Part shown: in pieces, positions 6,964-9,012 of the stretch
Position numbering within the stretch: position 1 is the first letter of the stretch
Layout: every line of letters starts with the position of its first letter
Source: Fibrobacterota bacterium
GTDB taxonomy: Bacteria; Fibrobacterota; Chitinivibrionia; Chitinivibrionales; JANQEN01
Assembly: GCA_030619215.1 (NCBI GenBank)
Contig: JAUXBV010000093.1
Coordinates: forward strand, 1-9,012
Direction of reading: 5' to 3'
DNA: 9,012 bases
The notes under the pieces: generated by a model
Told to the model about the DNA's origin: nothing
What the model saw: the letters and a program-made list of their open reading frames with translations, nothing else
The model's database searches: none
Position numbers and translations under genes: made by a program

Positions 6964-8625
6964 ATGGAAATAATTAACGGTTACCCGGATTACATGAGAG
7001 AATCCATTAACGAAGTTGTAAAAACGCGGCAGGCACGCCTGAAAAAAACCTTTACACCGATGACTATGGATGAACGTAAGCAGGTTTTGGATAAATTCCA
7101 TCCCGATTACAAAGCTGAGGGTAAAAGGTCTCTCGCTATCGGCCCGAATAAAGGCAAGGTTACCTTAAGTGAAGTTGCCGACCTTTTAGAGGCGCACCCG
7201 ATTATATCCCCTAAGGACATCAATCTCTCGCAAATTGATTATGATGTGGATGTGCTGATAATTGGCGGAGGCGGAGCAGGTACGGTTGCGGCTTTATGGG
7301 CAAGTAACAACGGTACTCCCGTGGACAAAATACTCATAGTTACCAAGCTTCGGCACGGCGACAGCAATTCCATGATGGCCCAGGGAGGCATACAGGCTGC
7401 TGACAGGCCGCAGGACAGCCCTGTAAAACATTACCTGGACACCTATGGCGGCGGGCATTTTTCAAACAAGCCGGAACTTGTCAGAAGACTGGTTACAGAG
7501 GCCCCGTCTATTATTAGATGGCATGTAACACGCGGTGTGCTGTATGACCGGGATGAGAATGGTGATTTCATGGAGCTCTCCGGAGGCGGGACTTCAAGAG
7601 ACCGGCTGCATGCTGCAAAAGATTATACCGGGATGGAAATCCTGAGGTGCCTCAGGGACGTTTCCAGAAATAGAAAAATTCCTGTCCTGGAGTTTACCTC
7701 TGTGGTTGAACTATTAACGGACGGAGACAGAGTAACAGGCGCAGTACTATATAATATGGAAAACGAACAGTATTCCATAATCCGTGCCAGGGCTACGATA
7801 CTTGCAACCGGCGGATTCGGCAGGCTGCATGTGCAGAACTTTGCAACCACCAATCACTATGGCGCCACTGCTGACGGTCTTGTACTTGCCTACCATGTCG
7901 GAGCTACACTCAGAGATATGGATACTGCCCAGTATCATCCCACCGGTGCAGCGTATCCGGAACAGCTTGTCGGACTTTTAATCACTGAAAAGGTACGTGG
8001 AATGGGTGCGCAGCCCCTCAATATCGACGGTAAAACATTCGTGTTCCCCCTGGAGCCCAGAGATGTTGAGGCCGCAGCTTTTATCAGAGAGTGTTATGGA
8101 AGAAAGAAGGGTATGGTTACATCTACGGGTATGAGCGGAATATGGCTCGACTCACCGATGATTGAAATTTTACGCGGTGAGGGTGCCATAGAGAAGAACC
8201 TGGGCGCAATGCACCGGATGTTTCAGAGGTTTGGTATTGACATGCGAAAAGATCCGGTACTTGTATTCCCGACCCTGCACTATCAGAATGGCGGGGTGGA
8301 AATTGACGTGGAAGCACTAACCAGTGTTGAAGGCCTGTTTGCCGGCGGAGAAGTTGAGGGAGGTGTGCATGGAAAGAACCGCCTGATGGGCAATTCCCTC
8401 CTCGACTATAATGTGTTCGGAAGGGCTGCCGGTATATCAGCCTCTGAATATGCAAAGAAGACAAAACCGGGAAAATTATCCCTCAAGCATCTGGAAAAAT
8501 ATGAGAAGAGCCTGAAAGATGCCGGTATAAAAACTAAAAGAAGAGCGCCTATACTCCTGCCGGAGTATAGAGGTAAAGAGGCGCTATCAAGATCTATCGA
8601 TATAGACAAGGTGGTATATGCATGA
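6964..8625 (+). CDS. frdA: Fumarate reductase/succinate dehydrogenase flavoprotein subunit
   Basis: FAD-dependent fumarate/succinate oxidoreductase subunit, 553 aa. FAD fold GGGGAG at 101-106; AQGGI at 139-143; substrate and active-site residues equivalent to those of E. coli FrdA are present: His 325 (HPTG), Thr-Glu 341-342, Arg 366 (EPRD, the proton-shuttle Arg), His 439 (HY), Arg 473 (HGKNRL), then NSLLD. The His that covalently binds FAD in respiratory enzymes is replaced by Asn 135 (DSNSMMAQGG), so FAD is probably noncovalent. There is an N-terminal extension of about 93 residues (containing FHPDYK and GPNKGK), and only about 80 residues follow Arg 473, so the usual C-terminal helical region looks shortened. 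No Tat signal and no membrane-anchor gene is present, so the enzyme is probably cytoplasmic and soluble. GGAG at 6951-6954 is nine bases before ATG. NadB (aspartate oxidase) is less likely given the context. Confidence 0.9.
   Translation: MEIINGYPDYMRESINEVVKTRQARLKKTFTPMTMDERKQVLDKFHPDYKAEGKRSLAIGPNKGKVTLSEVADLLEAHPIISPKDINLSQIDYDVDVLIIGGGGAGTVAALWASNNGTPVDKILIVTKLRHGDSNSMMAQGGIQAADRPQDSPVKHYLDTYGGGHFSNKPELVRRLVTEAPSIIRWHVTRGVLYDRDENGDFMELSGGGTSRDRLHAAKDYTGMEILRCLRDVSRNRKIPVLEFTSVVELLTDGDRVTGAVLYNMENEQYSIIRARATILATGGFGRLHVQNFATTNHYGATADGLVLAYHVGATLRDMDTAQYHPTGAAYPEQLVGLLITEKVRGMGAQPLNIDGKTFVFPLEPRDVEAAAFIRECYGRKKGMVTSTGMSGIWLDSPMIEILRGEGAIEKNLGAMHRMFQRFGIDMRKDPVLVFPTLHYQNGGVEIDVEALTSVEGLFAGGEVEGGVHGKNRLMGNSLLDYNVFGRAAGISASEYAKKTKPGKLSLKHLEKYEKSLKDAGIKTKRRAPILLPEYRGKEALSRSIDIDKVVYA
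8549..8570 (+). other. Intragenic hairpin near the 3' end of frdA
   Basis: A perfect 9-bp inverted repeat, CTATACTCC and GGAGTATAG, separated by the four bases TGCC. It lies in coding sequence, 51 bases before the sucC-like start. It is not followed by a T-run, so it is not an intrinsic terminator. A chance match of this size in 9 kb is not negligible. Confidence 0.4.
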
Positions 8626-9012
8626 AACTTTATGAATTTATGGCAAAGGATATATACAGAAAATACGGGCTTCCAACCCCCCAGGGAGTTGTCGTTTCCA
8701 ACGCAAACGAGGTTGAGGAAAAAGCAGACCGAATTAAATTTCCCATTGCAGCGAAATCACAGGTTCTGACCGGCGGCAGGGGTAAAGCAGGCGGAATCAA
8801 ATTTGCGGAAAATATTGAAGAGTGCAAACAGATAGTCAATGAGCTGATCGGCTTTGAGATCAAAGGTATCAAAGTAGAGAAAGTGCTTATTGAGCAGAAA
8901 CTGGATATTGCCGAGGAGTTCTATTTCGGTGTTACCCTTGACAGAACTGCCCGATGCCCGGTGGTTATCGTCAGTGCAAGCGGTGGTGTGAACATTGAGG
9001 AAGTGGCAAAGG
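8622..9012 (+). CDS. sucC: Succinyl-CoA synthetase beta subunit-like ATP-grasp protein (3' end cut off)
   Basis: The frame starting at ATG 8622 runs open to the right edge, giving the first 130 residues of about 390 to 430 expected. The start MKLYEFMAKDIYRKYGLPTP is the classic SucC opening (E. coli begins MNLHEYQAK). It is followed by the ATP-grasp segment with AAKSQV at 43-48 and GGRGKAGG at 51-58, then EQKLDIAEEFYFGVTLDR. The family joins succinate and CoA using a nucleoside triphosphate. The 4-nt overlap with frdA (ATGA) and the Shine-Dalgarno AAGGTGG at 8608-8614, seven bases upstream, indicate coupled expression with fumarate reduction. The related citryl-CoA synthetase large subunit, malate-CoA ligase and ADP-forming acyl-CoA ligase share this N-terminus, so substrate is not settled. 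A sucD-like gene is expected just outside the window. Confidence 0.87.
   Translation, partial: MKLYEFMAKDIYRKYGLPTPQGVVVSNANEVEEKADRIKFPIAAKSQVLTGGRGKAGGIKFAENIEECKQIVNELIGFEIKGIKVEKVLIEQKLDIAEEFYFGVTLDRTARCPVVIVSASGGVNIEEVAK

Noticed and set aside
7641..7656. Palindrome CCTGAGG TG CCTCAGG inside frdA
   Set aside because: Two-base spacer makes a poor RNA hairpin, it lies mid-gene in conserved coding sequence, and a palindrome of this size is not surprising by chance.
7784..7981. Alternative plus-strand frame of 65 codons within frdA
   Set aside because: Out-of-frame shadow of a clearly conserved flavoprotein; no start signal and no recognisable domain.
8123..8872. Minus-strand frames across the frdA-sucC junction
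   Set aside because: The plus strand carries continuous conserved protein motifs across the same bases, including the sucC N-terminus, so these are antisense shadows.

Overview
This 9,012-base window is part of a single, very tight operon. Ten protein genes lie on the + strand. Neighbours overlap by 4 to 17 nt or are separated by at most 12 nt. The first gene (hdrA) is cut by the left edge and the last (a sucC-like gene) by the right edge. I see no intergenic region, promoter, terminator, RNA gene, repeat array or mobile element.

Layout. (1) 2-2992: hdrA (FAD and Fe-S, flavin-bifurcation-type subunit), mvhD/flxD, and an FlxC-like Fe-S protein. (2) 2976-4942: an FlxB/AsrA-like Fe-S protein and an FlxA/AsrB-like FAD-NAD(P)H oxidoreductase with a C-terminal [2Fe-2S] site. 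(3) 4945-6260: hdrC and hdrB, the latter with two intact CCG domains. (4) 6250-8625: a TfrB/FrdB-type iron-sulfur subunit and a fumarate reductase/succinate dehydrogenase-type flavoprotein with all recognisable active-site residues. (5) 8622 to the end: the N-terminal third of an ATP-grasp succinyl-CoA synthetase beta subunit, or the related citryl-CoA synthetase large subunit.

How the genes may work together (inference). Flx/Hdr modules are known to couple NAD(P)H oxidation to simultaneous reduction of ferredoxin and a high-potential acceptor at HdrB, such as a heterodisulfide or the DsrC trisulfide. Here the genes after hdrCB encode a soluble fumarate reductase pair and then succinyl-CoA synthetase. 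The simplest reading is a soluble complex: NADH enters through the FlxA-like protein, FlxBCD pass electrons to HdrA, one branch reduces ferredoxin, and the other runs through HdrC/HdrB to FrdB/FrdA and fumarate. Succinate made this way would feed SucCD and then 2-oxoglutarate:ferredoxin oxidoreductase, as in a reductive TCA cycle. The reverse direction (succinate oxidation with confurcation) cannot be excluded from sequence.

Organism. The gene content points to an anaerobic or microaerophilic bacterium with a reductive or bidirectional TCA cycle. A Nitrospirota, Desulfobacterota or Aquificota relative is plausible, but I cannot assign it from sequence alone. Base composition is moderate and uneven, with a clearly AT-rich stretch inside the third gene.
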